A stretch of 63,866 nucleotides of DNA, from positions 1-63,866 of IMG/VR virus record IMGVR_UViG_3300037421_000079. The stretch is one strand, 5' to 3'. Shown here one piece after another: positions 55,218-62,835 of the stretch (positions are counted from its first letter, which is position 1; each line of letters starts with the position of its first letter). The notes beneath the pieces were generated by a model. The model was not told the origin of the DNA. It saw nothing but the letters and a program-made list of their open reading frames with translations, and made no database searches. The translations under genes were made by a program, and so were the position numbers. The stretch is from a virus.

Positions 55218-56617
55218 TCTGCCGCCTGCCTCTGCTCCGCCCGCACCCGCCTGCGTAGCGCCCGCACGATCTCGTCGAACACGCTCGCCCAGTCCTGCCC
55301 CGGTCCCTGGTTGAACGTCCGGTGCTTCTTGTACCACAGGATTCTCTCCCCGCGCGGACCAAGCCTATAATCTCTGCCGAGGAATGAATACGGTATCCAG
55401 ACTTCCTTGCCGGCTAGCCCGGCGATGTGCCCGAGGGCCGACTCGCAGCATACCACGAGGTCGAGGTCGCGGAGAATGTCGAGCGTCGCCACCACGTCGA
55501 CCAGGTAGCCCGACAGGTCGCGGATCACCGGGGCGGCGCCCGCGTCGTGCAGGTCCTTGGCGCGCTCGCCTGCCTGCAGGCTGTAGAGCTGCACGCCGGG
55601 CGCCCGGTACAGGTCGAGGAACTGCTGCACCGGGATCGACCGGTACTTGTTAATGTCGTTCTGGGTCGAGCCCGCCCACGCGATGCCCACGTGGAGCAGC
55701 CGATCCGGCACCTTCCAGTTGGCGGGCGTCTCGTAGACCGGGTAGTCGATGGCGGGCGCGTTCCTGATCTCCTGGTCGGTCAGCCCGAGCGCGAACGGGA
55801 GGCTGACGAACGTCGTCCAGGCATCCGCCTGCGGGAAGCTGATGCCGGCCTGCGGGACCACGTTGACGTTGGGCAGGTGCGCGAACGCGTGGTTGAACAG
55901 CCGCAGCAGCTCGGACGGGATGCTGACATGGACGTACTTGCAGCGCTCGGCCGCGGTCGCCACGAACCGCGAGTACGACAGCGTGTCGCCCAGCCCCTGG
56001 TCGGCCACCAGGAATACGGTCTTATCGCGCTCGCCCGTCCACTTGGGGTACGGGTAGAGCAGGAAGTTGGTGAGCCGGTAGGGATAGCGAGCCTCGAAGT
56101 GGCGAAGGCCCTTCTGGTACTGACCGTCGAACAGGTAGGCGAACGCCGCCGCCATCCCGACGATCGCGTTGGCGGGCTCCAGTGCATAGGCCCTGTCCGC
56201 GCAGGTGACGCTGGCGCGCTGGTCGCCCAGGATGCCGTGGATCAGGCTCAGGTTCATCCACGCGTACGCCAGCGTCGGGTCGAGGTCGACGGCCTTCTGG
56301 GACCACTCCAGGGCCTCGCGGGTCTCGCCCGCCCGGTGCAGGCACCAGCCGATGTTGCACATCGTCTTGGCGCGCTCGGTCTGGTCGGGGATGTCGCACT
56401 CCAGCGCGCGCCGGTAGCACGCGACGGCGGCCTCCACGAGGCTGAGGTCGGAGTCGTTGTTGCCGGCCTGGTAGAACGGGAGCCAGTAGGTGGGGTCCGC
56501 GTAGCAGGCGGAACTGAATAGTTGGAAGCCGTTGTTGGCCCCCTTCGGGTTGGTCTTGTCGTTGACGCTCGCGACGGCAGCGTTGTAAAGTTGGACGGCA
56601 GTCGGACGGTCACCCAC
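55214..56617 (-). CDS. TPR-repeat glycosyltransferase (GT9/GT41-like)
   Basis: A 467-residue protein. Residues about 5-190 are TPR helices (ALEWSQKAVDLDPTLAYAWM; ADRAYALEPANAIVGMAAAF). The C-terminal half is a GT-B donor domain (VADQGLGDTLSYSRFVATAA; HVGIAWAGSTQNDINKYRSI; VCCESALGHIAGLAGKEVWI) as in heptosyltransferase-like enzymes fused to TPRs. It may glycosylate a virion or host-surface component. The GTG start has CGGAGAA upstream. Confidence 0.85.
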   Translation of the reverse strand: MGDRPTAVQLYNAAVASVNDKTNPKGANNGFQLFSSACYADPTYWLPFYQAGNNDSDLSLVEAAVACYRRALECDIPDQTERAKTMCNIGWCLHRAGETREALEWSQKAVDLDPTLAYAWMNLSLIHGILGDQRASVTCADRAYALEPANAIVGMAAAFAYLFDGQYQKGLRHFEARYPYRLTNFLLYPYPKWTGERDKTVFLVADQGLGDTLSYSRFVATAAERCKYVHVSIPSELLRLFNHAFAHLPNVNVVPQAGISFPQADAWTTFVSLPFALGLTDQEIRNAPAIDYPVYETPANWKVPDRLLHVGIAWAGSTQNDINKYRSIPVQQFLDLYRAPGVQLYSLQAGERAKDLHDAGAAPVIRDLSGYLVDVVATLDILRDLDLVVCCESALGHIAGLAGKEVWIPYSFLGRDYRLGPRGERILWYKKHRTFNQGPGQDWASVFDEIVRALRRRVRAEQRQAAE

Positions 56618-56647
56618 GTCTAAATTCTCCGCTCATTTTGGCGCATG

Positions 56648-56839
56648 TTAGGCAAGAGCGTCGTAACAGTGATCGTTTTTGACCGGTTCCCAACTGCACT
56701 TTTCGCAGATGATTCGATCCTTCCCCTCATTGTCGGTGCACGTCATAATACGCATGCGACCGCAGTTCGGACAATCGTCCCCGGTGTAGTTGCCATAAGC
56801 CCACCAGTGATAATCGAGCATCGGCATGGCACATGTCAT
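56648..56839 (-). CDS. Small zinc-ribbon protein
   Basis: A 63-residue protein. DDCPNCGRMRIMTCTDNEGK...IICEKCSWEP has two CxxC pairs, a standard zinc ribbon. The ATG overlaps the upstream stop by ATGA. Function unknown. Confidence 0.65.
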   Translation of the reverse strand: MTCAMPMLDYHWWAYGNYTGDDCPNCGRMRIMTCTDNEGKDRIICEKCSWEPVKNDHCYDALA

Positions 56840-57138
56840 CTATGTCTGCCGTCAATCGGCTCAAAGTCCAAGCCCATTGACGTTGTGGCTTGGAAGATAA
56901 TTCCAGGCGCCGTCATCGCGCTAGCACATTCTTCGGCGTTGCCTGTTTCCATCCAATAAGTTCGAAACTCGTATAGAGAACAGCCTATTTTGCGAGCGGC
57001 CTCCTTCTGGCTTTTGGCTGCAATGACAGTTCGCACTTGTCCGCCATGCTCGCGGCAGCGCTTCGGATTCATCATTAGTCCACCAAAAACCTTCATGGCT
57101 TTATCCGCTCTTCGCTTATGTCTGCCTACCAAGTCCAT
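56836..57138 (-). CDS. Conserved small phage protein
   Basis: A 100-residue protein. MKVFGGLMMNPKRCREHGGQ and VIAAKSQKEAARKIGCSLYE then YWMETGNAEECASAMTAPG match a family of small phage proteins of unknown function with 'TGNxxE..A...PG'. ATG 57138 is used; ATG 57096, where many family members begin, is an equally good alternative. Confidence 0.7.
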   Translation of the reverse strand: MDLVGRHKRRADKAMKVFGGLMMNPKRCREHGGQVRTVIAAKSQKEAARKIGCSLYEFRTYWMETGNAEECASAMTAPGIIFQATTSMGLDFEPIDGRHR

Positions 57139-57275
57139 CTTTGAATCGGGAAAGCCAATTTGGCCATCCACCGAAAGGGATATGGCCCACGGTGCATGAA
57201 CCATCCCGGCTTTTCAAGGCGACACCACCAGCCACCGTTGCCTGAGAAAACGCTTATCGTTCGGCCTGCGCGCAT
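57126..57275 (-). CDS. Small hypothetical protein
   Basis: A 49-residue Trp/Arg-rich protein (MRAGRTISVFSGNGGWWCRL ... IQRWTW). It fills the gap between two coupled genes and overlaps the next start by 13 bp. No family recognised. It was found by reading the gap in frame. Confidence 0.5.
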   Translation of the reverse strand: MRAGRTISVFSGNGGWWCRLEKPGWFMHRGPYPFRWMAKLAFPIQRWTW

Positions 57276-57283
57276 GGCGGTCT

Positions 57284-57577
57284 CTATTTACATGCGCCGA
57301 GTTCAGCAACGTTTTCTGTCTGAACTACAGGGCGGAATTTATGTGCGTCAAGCGACCACTCCTGTTCATCGCCGTCGCTCCATGGAATAGATGGGTTTGG
57401 AAGCTCAACCAACCGGATACCATAGCCGGGAATGTTCGGCTCTTGATGGATCGACTCAACGGTATAGACCTCGTTCAACTTCGGGCGAAGCGGCATGTAG
57501 GGAGCCGTTTCTGGATTGATCGAATCATCGATGCAGACGACTTTCTGGCCTATTTTGAACATCGGTTCCTCGATCAT
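57284..57577 (-). CDS. Conserved small phage protein (MFKIGQKVVCI type)
   Basis: A 97-residue protein. MFKIGQKVVCIDDSINPETA and YTVESIHQEPNIPGYGIRLV indicate a small SH3-like beta barrel common in phages. ATG 57577 overlaps the upstream stop (ATGA); ATG 57562, preceded by GAGGA, is the other possible start and gives the canonical MFKIG. Confidence 0.7.
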   Translation of the reverse strand: MIEEPMFKIGQKVVCIDDSINPETAPYMPLRPKLNEVYTVESIHQEPNIPGYGIRLVELPNPSIPWSDGDEQEWSLDAHKFRPVVQTENVAELGACK

Positions 57578-57705
57578 TCATCAGCATCTATGGTTGACCC
57601 ATCGTCGGTTTCCAAGCCATCCACATCGCTAATAAAAATCTCAAGCGCGTCAAGGTGAGGTCTGACGCTGTCCGGCAAAGTGCTCCAATCTGTAAAAATC
57701 GTCAT
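57574..57705 (-). CDS. Small acidic hypothetical protein
   Basis: A 43-residue protein (MTIFTDWSTLPDSVRPHLDA ... STIDADE), start preceded by GAGGGACC. ATGA overlap with the next gene supports it as real. Function unknown. Confidence 0.55.
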   Translation of the reverse strand: MTIFTDWSTLPDSVRPHLDALEIFISDVDGLETDDGSTIDADE

Positions 57706-57720
57706 GGTCCCTCGCGATCG

Positions 57721-57840
57721 TCAGGTACATGCGCTACAAAGGTGAGCCCGCCGGCCGGCCGTCCTTACGGGTAGGCCCCACCGCCCATATAGGGCGCTGG
57801 AAAAAGGATCGACGGGCTCGCCTTCATCGCGCTTGTTCAT
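57721..57840 (-). CDS. Small gene beginning in the target duplication of the IS
   Basis: A 39-residue protein (MNKRDEGEPVDPFSSALYGR ...). Its ATG (57840-57838) is part of the 8-bp duplicated target CATCAAGA, so the IS inserted immediately upstream of the start codon, separating it from the operon gene at 59578-59970. Basic and Cys-containing (CSACT) at the end. Coding status is uncertain. Confidence 0.45.
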   Translation of the reverse strand: MNKRDEGEPVDPFSSALYGRWGLPVRTAGRRAHLCSACT

Positions 57841-57861
57841 CAAGACATGCCTATCCGGTTT

Positions 57862-58908
57862 TCACCCATGACCACTAACCGTAGGGTGCTGCCACGTTCC
57901 CTTGTAGAGCCCGTCATAGGTCGGGCTTTCGCCGTTCGCGCCGATGCCGAGCAAGCTGCGAAAGGCGTTGAACGGGTAGAAACGGCGGTTGAAGCGAAAG
58001 GCGAACTCGTTGAGGTAGGCTTGCAGATGCTTCGGGCTGACCGCGCCGTGGTGCGTGCCTTGCAGCCACGCCTTCAGGTTCGAAAAGACCAAGTGGACAA
58101 TGGGCAGATATTCTTCGGCCACGTCGGGCTTGGAGGCTTCGACCACCGGCAGATGCTCGTACCCGCGATCGGCAAGCGAATTGTACCCGCCCCAAGCGTC
58201 CGTGATGACCATCGCGCCGGGGTAGACGGCGGATTCCACAAACTCGCACAATGCCTTGGCGCCCCGGTTCGCGGCGATATCGAGCCGCAGCCGGCCAGCG
58301 TAGCGCCCGCCGCGCCGTTCCGGCTTGTCGCCCTTCTTGGGCGGGCGCTGGCGAACCTCGACGGCTGCGACCACGAGCGTCTTTTCGTCGGCATGGACGC
58401 CCTTGCCTTCGCCCCGGACCACCCCGCCGATGTACGTCTCGTCAATCTCGACGTGGTCGCGCCGGCCAAGGTTGCCGCCGATCATGTCGCGATCCGGCCG
58501 GACCATGCCGGCCCGCAGCTTGTGGAGGATTTGAAAGGCCGTCTCGTACCGGGACAGGCGAAGCTGCCGCTGGAACTGCACCGCCGACAGGCCGGGCGTC
58601 ATGCTCGATACGAGGTAGGCGCCCCAAAACCATACGGCGAGCGGCGTGTGCGTGCGCTCCATGACGCTTGCGGCGGTCAAGGCCGCGTCCCGGCGGCAAG
58701 CCTTGCATCGCAGCACCCCCGGCCGATTTTCGAACCGGTAGGGCTCTCCTTTGACGTGGCACGCCGGGCACGCGAAGCCCTTGGGCCACTTGGCGCTTTC
58801 CAGCCATCGGGCGCAGGCCGCGTCGTTCGGAAAGAGCCGCTGGAACTGCGGCAGCGAACGCGGGAACGGCAGGTGTTCCCATTGGAGCACGTCGGCGTGC
58901 GGGGGCAT
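57862..58908 (-). CDS. IS1595-family transposase
   Basis: A 348-residue protein. The N-terminal zinc ribbon has FACPACHVKG...RCKACRRD (CxxC pairs near residues 47 and 71). The ISXO2-like DDE domain has VEIDETYIGG (first Asp), AMVITDAWGGYNSL (second Asp), then HLVFSNLKAWLQGTHHG and HLQAYLNEFAFRFNRR, the characteristic C-terminal signature of this family. It should recognise the CRTGCYTATCCGGTT ends of its own element, and probably those of the two cassettes. Confidence 0.95.
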   Translation of the reverse strand: MPPHADVLQWEHLPFPRSLPQFQRLFPNDAACARWLESAKWPKGFACPACHVKGEPYRFENRPGVLRCKACRRDAALTAASVMERTHTPLAVWFWGAYLVSSMTPGLSAVQFQRQLRLSRYETAFQILHKLRAGMVRPDRDMIGGNLGRRDHVEIDETYIGGVVRGEGKGVHADEKTLVVAAVEVRQRPPKKGDKPERRGGRYAGRLRLDIAANRGAKALCEFVESAVYPGAMVITDAWGGYNSLADRGYEHLPVVEASKPDVAEEYLPIVHLVFSNLKAWLQGTHHGAVSPKHLQAYLNEFAFRFNRRFYPFNAFRSLLGIGANGESPTYDGLYKGTWQHPTVSGHG

Positions 58909-58912
58909 GTTT

Positions 58913-59245
58913 CTACCGCCCCTTGCGCAAATCGTTCAACTTGGCGGTCGCGGCGGCTAGGTCGTCCCGCAGAACAGCACAATGGCCAACGTCCTCAGCG
59001 ACCGCTAGATCATCCGCAAGCTCGCGGACTAGGCGTTCCTGATTCCCCACAAGCTGCTTCTGATTGCGGATCAAGCTGTGCTCAGCATAGCACTTCGGAT
59101 CGCCGACCGTGCCACAGGTGGGGCATTCCGGGCAAATACAGTCGTCAACCGAAGCGCCGCATATGTCGCATGGCCCCTCGTCCTGATCGGGTGGTCCGCT
59201 GCATCCCGGCGGATATGACCAGCCGAAAACTGATCTTCTTGCCAT
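58913..59245 (-). CDS. IS passenger protein with cysteine clusters
   Basis: A 110-residue protein. CDICGASVDDCICPECPTCG has a dense CxxC array, a likely zinc-binding N-terminus, followed by a coiled coil (RNQKQLVGNQERLVRELADD). The start may be ATG 59245 or GTG 59254 (GTGA overlap with the preceding passenger gene). It lies between the IS ends and is not needed for a standard IS1595. Function unknown. Confidence 0.65.
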   Translation of the reverse strand: MARRSVFGWSYPPGCSGPPDQDEGPCDICGASVDDCICPECPTCGTVGDPKCYAEHSLIRNQKQLVGNQERLVRELADDLAVAEDVGHCAVLRDDLAAATAKLNDLRKGR

Positions 59246-59250
59246 GGCGA

Positions 59251-59481
59251 TCACCACCCGAACTCGTCGCCGCGTTCCAAAATGCGGATGTTCGTGCAGC
59301 CGTTATCGCCAAGCAGCGAGCGGACAGCCTCATCCACCGTGGCAAATTCCTTACCCGAGCCGTAGGGCGAGGCCGTAGCCGAAAACCGGCCTTTCCATTC
59401 GTGAATCCGCACGACCTTCCGGTCGGCTCGATATTGCTCTGCAATATGGTCGGCAGAGACTACACAAAGCTGGTTCGCCAT
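59251..59481 (-). CDS. IS passenger protein, small alpha/beta
   Basis: A 76-residue protein (MANQLCVVSADHIAEQYRAD ... ILERGDEFGW). ATG 59481 is chosen because GGAGAGGAAG lies just upstream; ATG 59493 is possible. It is the first gene downstream of the -35-like TTGACA within the IS right end. Function unknown. Confidence 0.65.
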   Translation of the reverse strand: MANQLCVVSADHIAEQYRADRKVVRIHEWKGRFSATASPYGSGKEFATVDEAVRSLLGDNGCTNIRILERGDEFGW

Positions 59482-59577
59482 CTTCCTCTCCATCAGTGGG
59501 CAGGATCGCCCAATGACGAGACACTAGCACGGGTGGGTGTGGGTGTCAACCGGATAGGCATGCATCAAGACTGCCGC

Positions 59578-59970
59578 CTAAGCGGCCGTTTTCAGTTCAT
59601 CTTCGATACGTCGGATGAACGTGCGAACGTCCTGCATCAGAAAGCCGAGCGCGTCTTCTGGCGTCTGACCTTCAGCGATGAATTGTTTGGCACCCTGGAA
59701 CCAGGCGGTATACCCGCCGCCGCGATTGGGATTGATCTCTAACAGAGCGTCGCCAACCGCGTGCCCATCCAATGCAGTGCCCTTTTCGATCTGCCAGTGC
59801 CAGCCGAGATTTTCCCATACCTTCGGCTGCCACCCGTCGCCCATGCGAGCGGCGAGCGCAGCCGCATCGGTAACGGCGCGATCGTAGTCCACCCTTTTGC
59901 AGCGACCGCCGCAGCGCGGCGAACAATAGATGCCGCCGGGCTGAATTTTAGGGGTCCAATCACAGGCCAT
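59578..59970 (-). CDS. Conserved hypothetical protein with N-terminal cysteine motif
   Basis: A 130-residue protein. GIYCSPRCGGRCKRVDYDRA carries three cysteines. GDGWQPKVWENLGWHWQIEKG and GGGYTAWFQGAKQFIAEGQT resemble phage proteins of a small unknown family seen in alphaproteobacterial phages. AGGAG lies 9 nt before ATG 59970. The IS inserted 8 bp after its stop. Confidence 0.65.
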   Translation of the reverse strand: MACDWTPKIQPGGIYCSPRCGGRCKRVDYDRAVTDAAALAARMGDGWQPKVWENLGWHWQIEKGTALDGHAVGDALLEINPNRGGGYTAWFQGAKQFIAEGQTPEDALGFLMQDVRTFIRRIEDELKTAA

Positions 59971-60012
59971 TCGTTGATCTCCTATCCGATCACTCACCGT
60001 CAGCGCCAACCA

Positions 60013-60219
60013 TCAGGTAGATGATTTGATATGAGTGATGTCAGCGTACTTACTGTTCCTGAGTCCCGTGGCCCAGCAGATCGTGTGCGTGGTCGTGCCC
60101 AGCAGCTTGGTGTCGTGGACCCACTCTTGATTGTCTGATCGCTGGCGCAACGGCGCTCCACATTTGCATGAGGGGCAAATGATTGTGTAAAGTTCTTCCA
60201 GCGAGGCCGTGACGAACAT
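60013..60219 (-). CDS. Small zinc-ribbon-like protein
   Basis: A 68-residue protein. ELYTIICPSCKCGAPLRQRS has a CxxCxC array, followed by HDTKLLGTTTHTICW. The ATG overlaps the upstream stop (TGATG). Function unknown. Confidence 0.6.
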   Translation of the reverse strand: MFVTASLEELYTIICPSCKCGAPLRQRSDNQEWVHDTKLLGTTTHTICWATGLRNSKYADITHIKSST

Positions 60220-60413
60220 CAAACGAACCCCTTATCCTTCGCGAGCCACTCGGGCATCGTCACGTCGACCAACCCTGCGTTCAAGGCATTCGGCGCCTGC
60301 TCTACTTGCGACTTTGGCAGCCACTTCGCGCTTGGACCCTGACCGTCGTCGGAAAACAAGATGGCGCGCTCGGTTTCGTGGTGCACCACACCGGTGATGT
60401 CGATGAGCTTCAT
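60219..60413 (-). CDS. Small hypothetical protein
   Basis: A 64-residue protein (MKLIDITGVVHHETERAILF ... WLAKDKGFV). Beta-rich start with a late helix. ATGA overlap with the recombinase. Resembles small phage proteins of the 'ilfsddg...kWLPkSqve' type, function unknown. Confidence 0.65.
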   Translation of the reverse strand: MKLIDITGVVHHETERAILFSDDGQGPSAKWLPKSQVEQAPNALNAGLVDVTMPEWLAKDKGFV

Positions 60414-61108
60414 GCCCCAACCCTCTCGATCAGCCGCTTGACTTGCGGGACGCGGAACGGAGTGCCGGCCCGACTCAGGTGCCCGCGCGCCCGCAACTCC
60501 TTGACGATCGCGTACGGGTGCTTGAACTCGCGCCGCATCTCCCGCACGCAATCGAGGATCGGGGCCTCGTCCGGGTTGGGCTCGACCACGGCCTCACGCC
60601 CGCGGCCCACGACCCTGTACCCAGTGGGGGCCTCGCCGCCCGCGTGCCCGCCGCGCTCTCGCTTGCCCCGCCGGCCGTCTCCGATGCGCTCGGCGATGCG
60701 GGTGCGCTCCAGCTCCGCCATGGCGGCCAGCAGGGTGAAGAAGAACTTGGCGATGCCGTTGCCGGTCACCGGCTCGGCCCCCATGTCGTACAGGATCAGG
60801 TCGATGCCGCGCGCCTTGAGGTCCTCGGCGTTGCCGAGCGCGTCGATCGCGGAGCGAAACATTCTATCTAGTTTCGCCGCCACGATGGTGTCGCCCGGCT
60901 GGGCCTCGTCCAGCATGCGCTTCCCGGCCGGGCGGTTCCTGAGCGGGATCGAGGCCGACACGCCCGGGTCGGTGTAGAGAGCCACGTCGAACTTGGCGAG
61001 GCCGCGCAGCATCGCGAGCCCGCGCACCACCTGCTCCTGCGACTCCAGGGAGGTGCGGCCGTCCTGGGCCTGCTCCTTAGAGCTGACGCGCAGATAGCCG
61101 AGGAGCAT
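60410..61108 (-). CDS. Serine recombinase (resolvase/invertase type)
   Basis: A 232-residue protein. LLGYLRVSSKEQAQDGRTSL contains the catalytic Ser (SS), and YTDPGVSASIPLRNRPAGKR, VAAKLDRMFRSAIDALGNAE (DRxxR) and FFFTLLAAMAELERTRIAER are the resolvase catalytic-domain motifs. The C-terminus (PYAIVKELRARGHLSRAGTP) is a helix-turn-helix. ATG 61108 has GGAG upstream. Size fits a DNA invertase or multimer resolvase rather than a large phage integrase. No att site is evident. Confidence 0.9.
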   Translation of the reverse strand: MLLGYLRVSSKEQAQDGRTSLESQEQVVRGLAMLRGLAKFDVALYTDPGVSASIPLRNRPAGKRMLDEAQPGDTIVAAKLDRMFRSAIDALGNAEDLKARGIDLILYDMGAEPVTGNGIAKFFFTLLAAMAELERTRIAERIGDGRRGKRERGGHAGGEAPTGYRVVGRGREAVVEPNPDEAPILDCVREMRREFKHPYAIVKELRARGHLSRAGTPFRVPQVKRLIERVGA

Positions 61109-61110
61109 GA

Positions 61111-61326
61111 TCACATTCTCCATTCGCTATAACAACGAACTTCTCTTCCGTCGATAATAGCGTGCCTTTCATATCGCATGACTCCGTTATGGTATTCAAG
61201 AAAGCGAACTTCATACCAACCTAGCCAGCACCAAATTTTATTGCCTGCGCAATCAGTTCCCACTAAAATCGGAACTAGCGCAAATCTTCGTTTCCACTCG
61301 TGTTTTACGCTAGTCTTAAAATACAT
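61111..61326 (-). CDS. Small hypothetical protein
   Basis: A 71-residue basic protein (MYFKTSVKHEWKRRFALVPI ... VRCYSEWRM). GGGAGCGAAGCC precedes the ATG, and a good promoter lies 28 bases upstream. It overlaps the recombinase start region, suggesting co-expression. Function unknown. Confidence 0.6.
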   Translation of the reverse strand: MYFKTSVKHEWKRRFALVPILVGTDCAGNKIWCWLGWYEVRFLEYHNGVMRYERHAIIDGREVRCYSEWRM

Positions 61327-61353
61327 GGCTTCGCTCCCATCCTGTAGTCACAT

Positions 61354-61382
61354 GTAGTACGCTACTCGGCCGCTCGCGTCAA
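61354..61382 (-). promoter_or_regulatory. Leftward promoter of the recombinase unit
   Basis: On the minus strand TTGACG (61382-61377), 17 bp, TACTAC (61359-61354). It overlaps the epimerase 3' end and drives the 61326 to 60013 gene group. Same TTGAC-type -35 as the promoters at 3717, 8335, 8369, 8866 and 10597. Confidence 0.55.
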
Positions 61383-62378
61383 ATGATTTCCACCCGCCTG
61401 TCGGCGGGCACGCAGGAAGTCCGCCACCAGCCCGATCCCCCGGTCCACGTCGATCGACGGCCGCCAGCCCGGCAGCAGGGCCTCCAGACGGTGGGTGTCG
61501 GCCACGCGCGAGAAGACCCCCTGGGGCTTGCTGGCGTCGTTCGCCACCTTGGGCGGGTGCTCCAGGACCATGCAGGCCCACTTGGCTAGCTGCCGGAACG
61601 AGAGCGCTTTGCCGGTCCCGATGTTGAGGGCCTCGCCCGGTTTTAGTTTGTTCATCGTGTCTAAGACGACTGTTACAACGTCCTCGATGTGGATGAAGTC
61701 GCGCTCCTGGTTGCCCGACCCCCACACAGTCACGGGGCTCTCGCCGTCCACCACTCGCTTGACGATGGACGGGAACGGGTAGGTCAGGTCCTGGTCCTCG
61801 CCGTAGCCGCCGAACGGGCGGTAGATCACCACGTCGAGACCGTGCCGCTCCACCGCCACCTTGGCGAGGCGCTCGCCGCTGAGCTTGCTCCACCCGTACG
61901 TCTGGTCGGGCATCCCGATCCGCATGCGGTTGAGGTCGACCAGGCCCTCGGATAATTTGCAGTGAGACTGCTCCTGCTGGAGGTCGACCGGGTAGACGGC
62001 CGATGACGAGAAGTAGACCACCTTCTGGTCTTTTCGACCGGTGCGGGCGAGCCAGCGGAAGAAGTCGCTGTCGATCGCGAGGTTCTGGGCGACAGCAAGC
62101 GGGTCGCCGTCGATGTTCTGCCGGCCGCCCACGACGGCGGCGCAGTGGATGACCAGGTCAAAATGATCGGCACGCTCACACTTAAAATAATCGCGCGTAT
62201 TTTGAAATTCGGATTTGAATGAATATGGGCCTTGAGTGGGACAGAATGCCCAGCCGAGCGGTATTTGCCCGGCGTCCAGGTTGTCCACAGCAGTCACGTT
62301 CCAGCCGTTGTCGACGAGGCGGCGGACGAACCTGCGCCCCACGAACCCGCAGCCGCCGGTCACCAGTGCGCGCTTCAT
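61362..62378 (-). CDS. NAD-dependent sugar epimerase/dehydratase (extended SDR)
   Basis: A 338-residue protein. ALVTGGCGFVGRRFVRRLVD is the NAD-binding TGxxGxxG, VIHCAAVVGG and VVYFSSSAVYPV contain the catalytic Ser region, and TYGWSKLSGERL the YxxxK dyad. The later RPFGGYGEDQDLTYPFPSIV and ERDFIHIEDVV are typical of UDP/GDP-sugar epimerases. It probably makes the nucleotide-sugar donor for the phage glycosyltransferases. Confidence 0.9.
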   Translation of the reverse strand: MKRALVTGGCGFVGRRFVRRLVDNGWNVTAVDNLDAGQIPLGWAFCPTQGPYSFKSEFQNTRDYFKCERADHFDLVIHCAAVVGGRQNIDGDPLAVAQNLAIDSDFFRWLARTGRKDQKVVYFSSSAVYPVDLQQEQSHCKLSEGLVDLNRMRIGMPDQTYGWSKLSGERLAKVAVERHGLDVVIYRPFGGYGEDQDLTYPFPSIVKRVVDGESPVTVWGSGNQERDFIHIEDVVTVVLDTMNKLKPGEALNIGTGKALSFRQLAKWACMVLEHPPKVANDASKPQGVFSRVADTHRLEALLPGWRPSIDVDRGIGLVADFLRARRQAGGNHLTRAAE

Positions 62379-62644
62379 CGCCTCCCCCCGAACTGCTGCT
62401 TCTGCTGCGCGTCCAGCTCCTCGGCCACCAGCTTGATGCGCGCGGACACCGCGCCGAGGAACTGCCCCACGTCGGCGGTCGAGTCCAGCACCAGTATCTC
62501 GATCGTCTTCCGGTTCTGGTCCGGGAGCACCAGCACGCAGGCGCCCCCGAAGCCCGAGGCGGCGTTGTGGTCGATCCGGTCGGCCATCTGGCGGAACTTC
62601 TGGCTGACGGCCTGTTCGGGGCGCTGGATCAGGGGTTCGTTCAT
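62375..62644 (-). CDS. Hypothetical protein
   Basis: An 89-residue protein: helical start (AVSQKFRQMADRIDHNAASG), beta centre (ACVLVLPDQNRKTIEILVLD), helical Gln/Glu end. ATGA overlaps with both neighbours. Function unknown. Confidence 0.65.
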   Translation of the reverse strand: MNEPLIQRPEQAVSQKFRQMADRIDHNAASGFGGACVLVLPDQNRKTIEILVLDSTADVGQFLGAVSARIKLVAEELDAQQKQQFGGRR

Positions 62645-62835
62645 TTTTCGGGCCAGCCCATCAGTTTGTATTTGAAAAAATCGCCGATGCGTGCAGCCAC
62701 CTCGCAGTTGGCTTTATCTACGCCGTAAGTCGTGACGTGCTCACCCTCACCAACCGCTCGGCCAATAATTATGACCTGCGAGTAGCCGAATCGCTTCGCG
62801 ATCATTTTAGCCGAACTGATTGGGATCGACTTCAT
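62641..62835 (-). CDS. Small hypothetical protein
   Basis: A 64-residue protein (MKSIPISSAKMIAKRFGYSQ then VIIIGRAVGEGEHVTTYG). AGGAAG precedes the ATG. It resembles small phage proteins that include 'YGxxxVVIiAR...vTtYG'. Function unknown. Confidence 0.65.
   Translation of the reverse strand: MKSIPISSAKMIAKRFGYSQVIIIGRAVGEGEHVTTYGVDKANCEVAARIGDFFKYKLMGWPEK

Larger units (their letters stand above)
57846..59562. mobile_element. IS1595-family insertion element with two passenger genes (1,717 bp)
   Basis: Terminal inverted repeats begin CATGCCTATCCGGTT at both ends (21 of 25 positions match). Perfect 8-bp duplication CATCAAGA flanks it (57838-57845 and 59563-59570). It carries the transposase (57862-58908) and two further leftward ORFs (58913-59245 and 59251-59481). 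The right end includes TTGACA (59549-59544) that can serve as -35 for the passenger genes. The family is known for 8-bp duplications and passenger genes. The perfect duplication indicates a recent insertion. Confidence 0.95.

Noticed and set aside
60410-61108. Serine recombinase as the phage integrase (temperate lifestyle)
   Set aside because: At 232 residues it is the resolvase/invertase size class, lacks the long C-terminal region of large serine integrases, and no att-like repeat was recognised.
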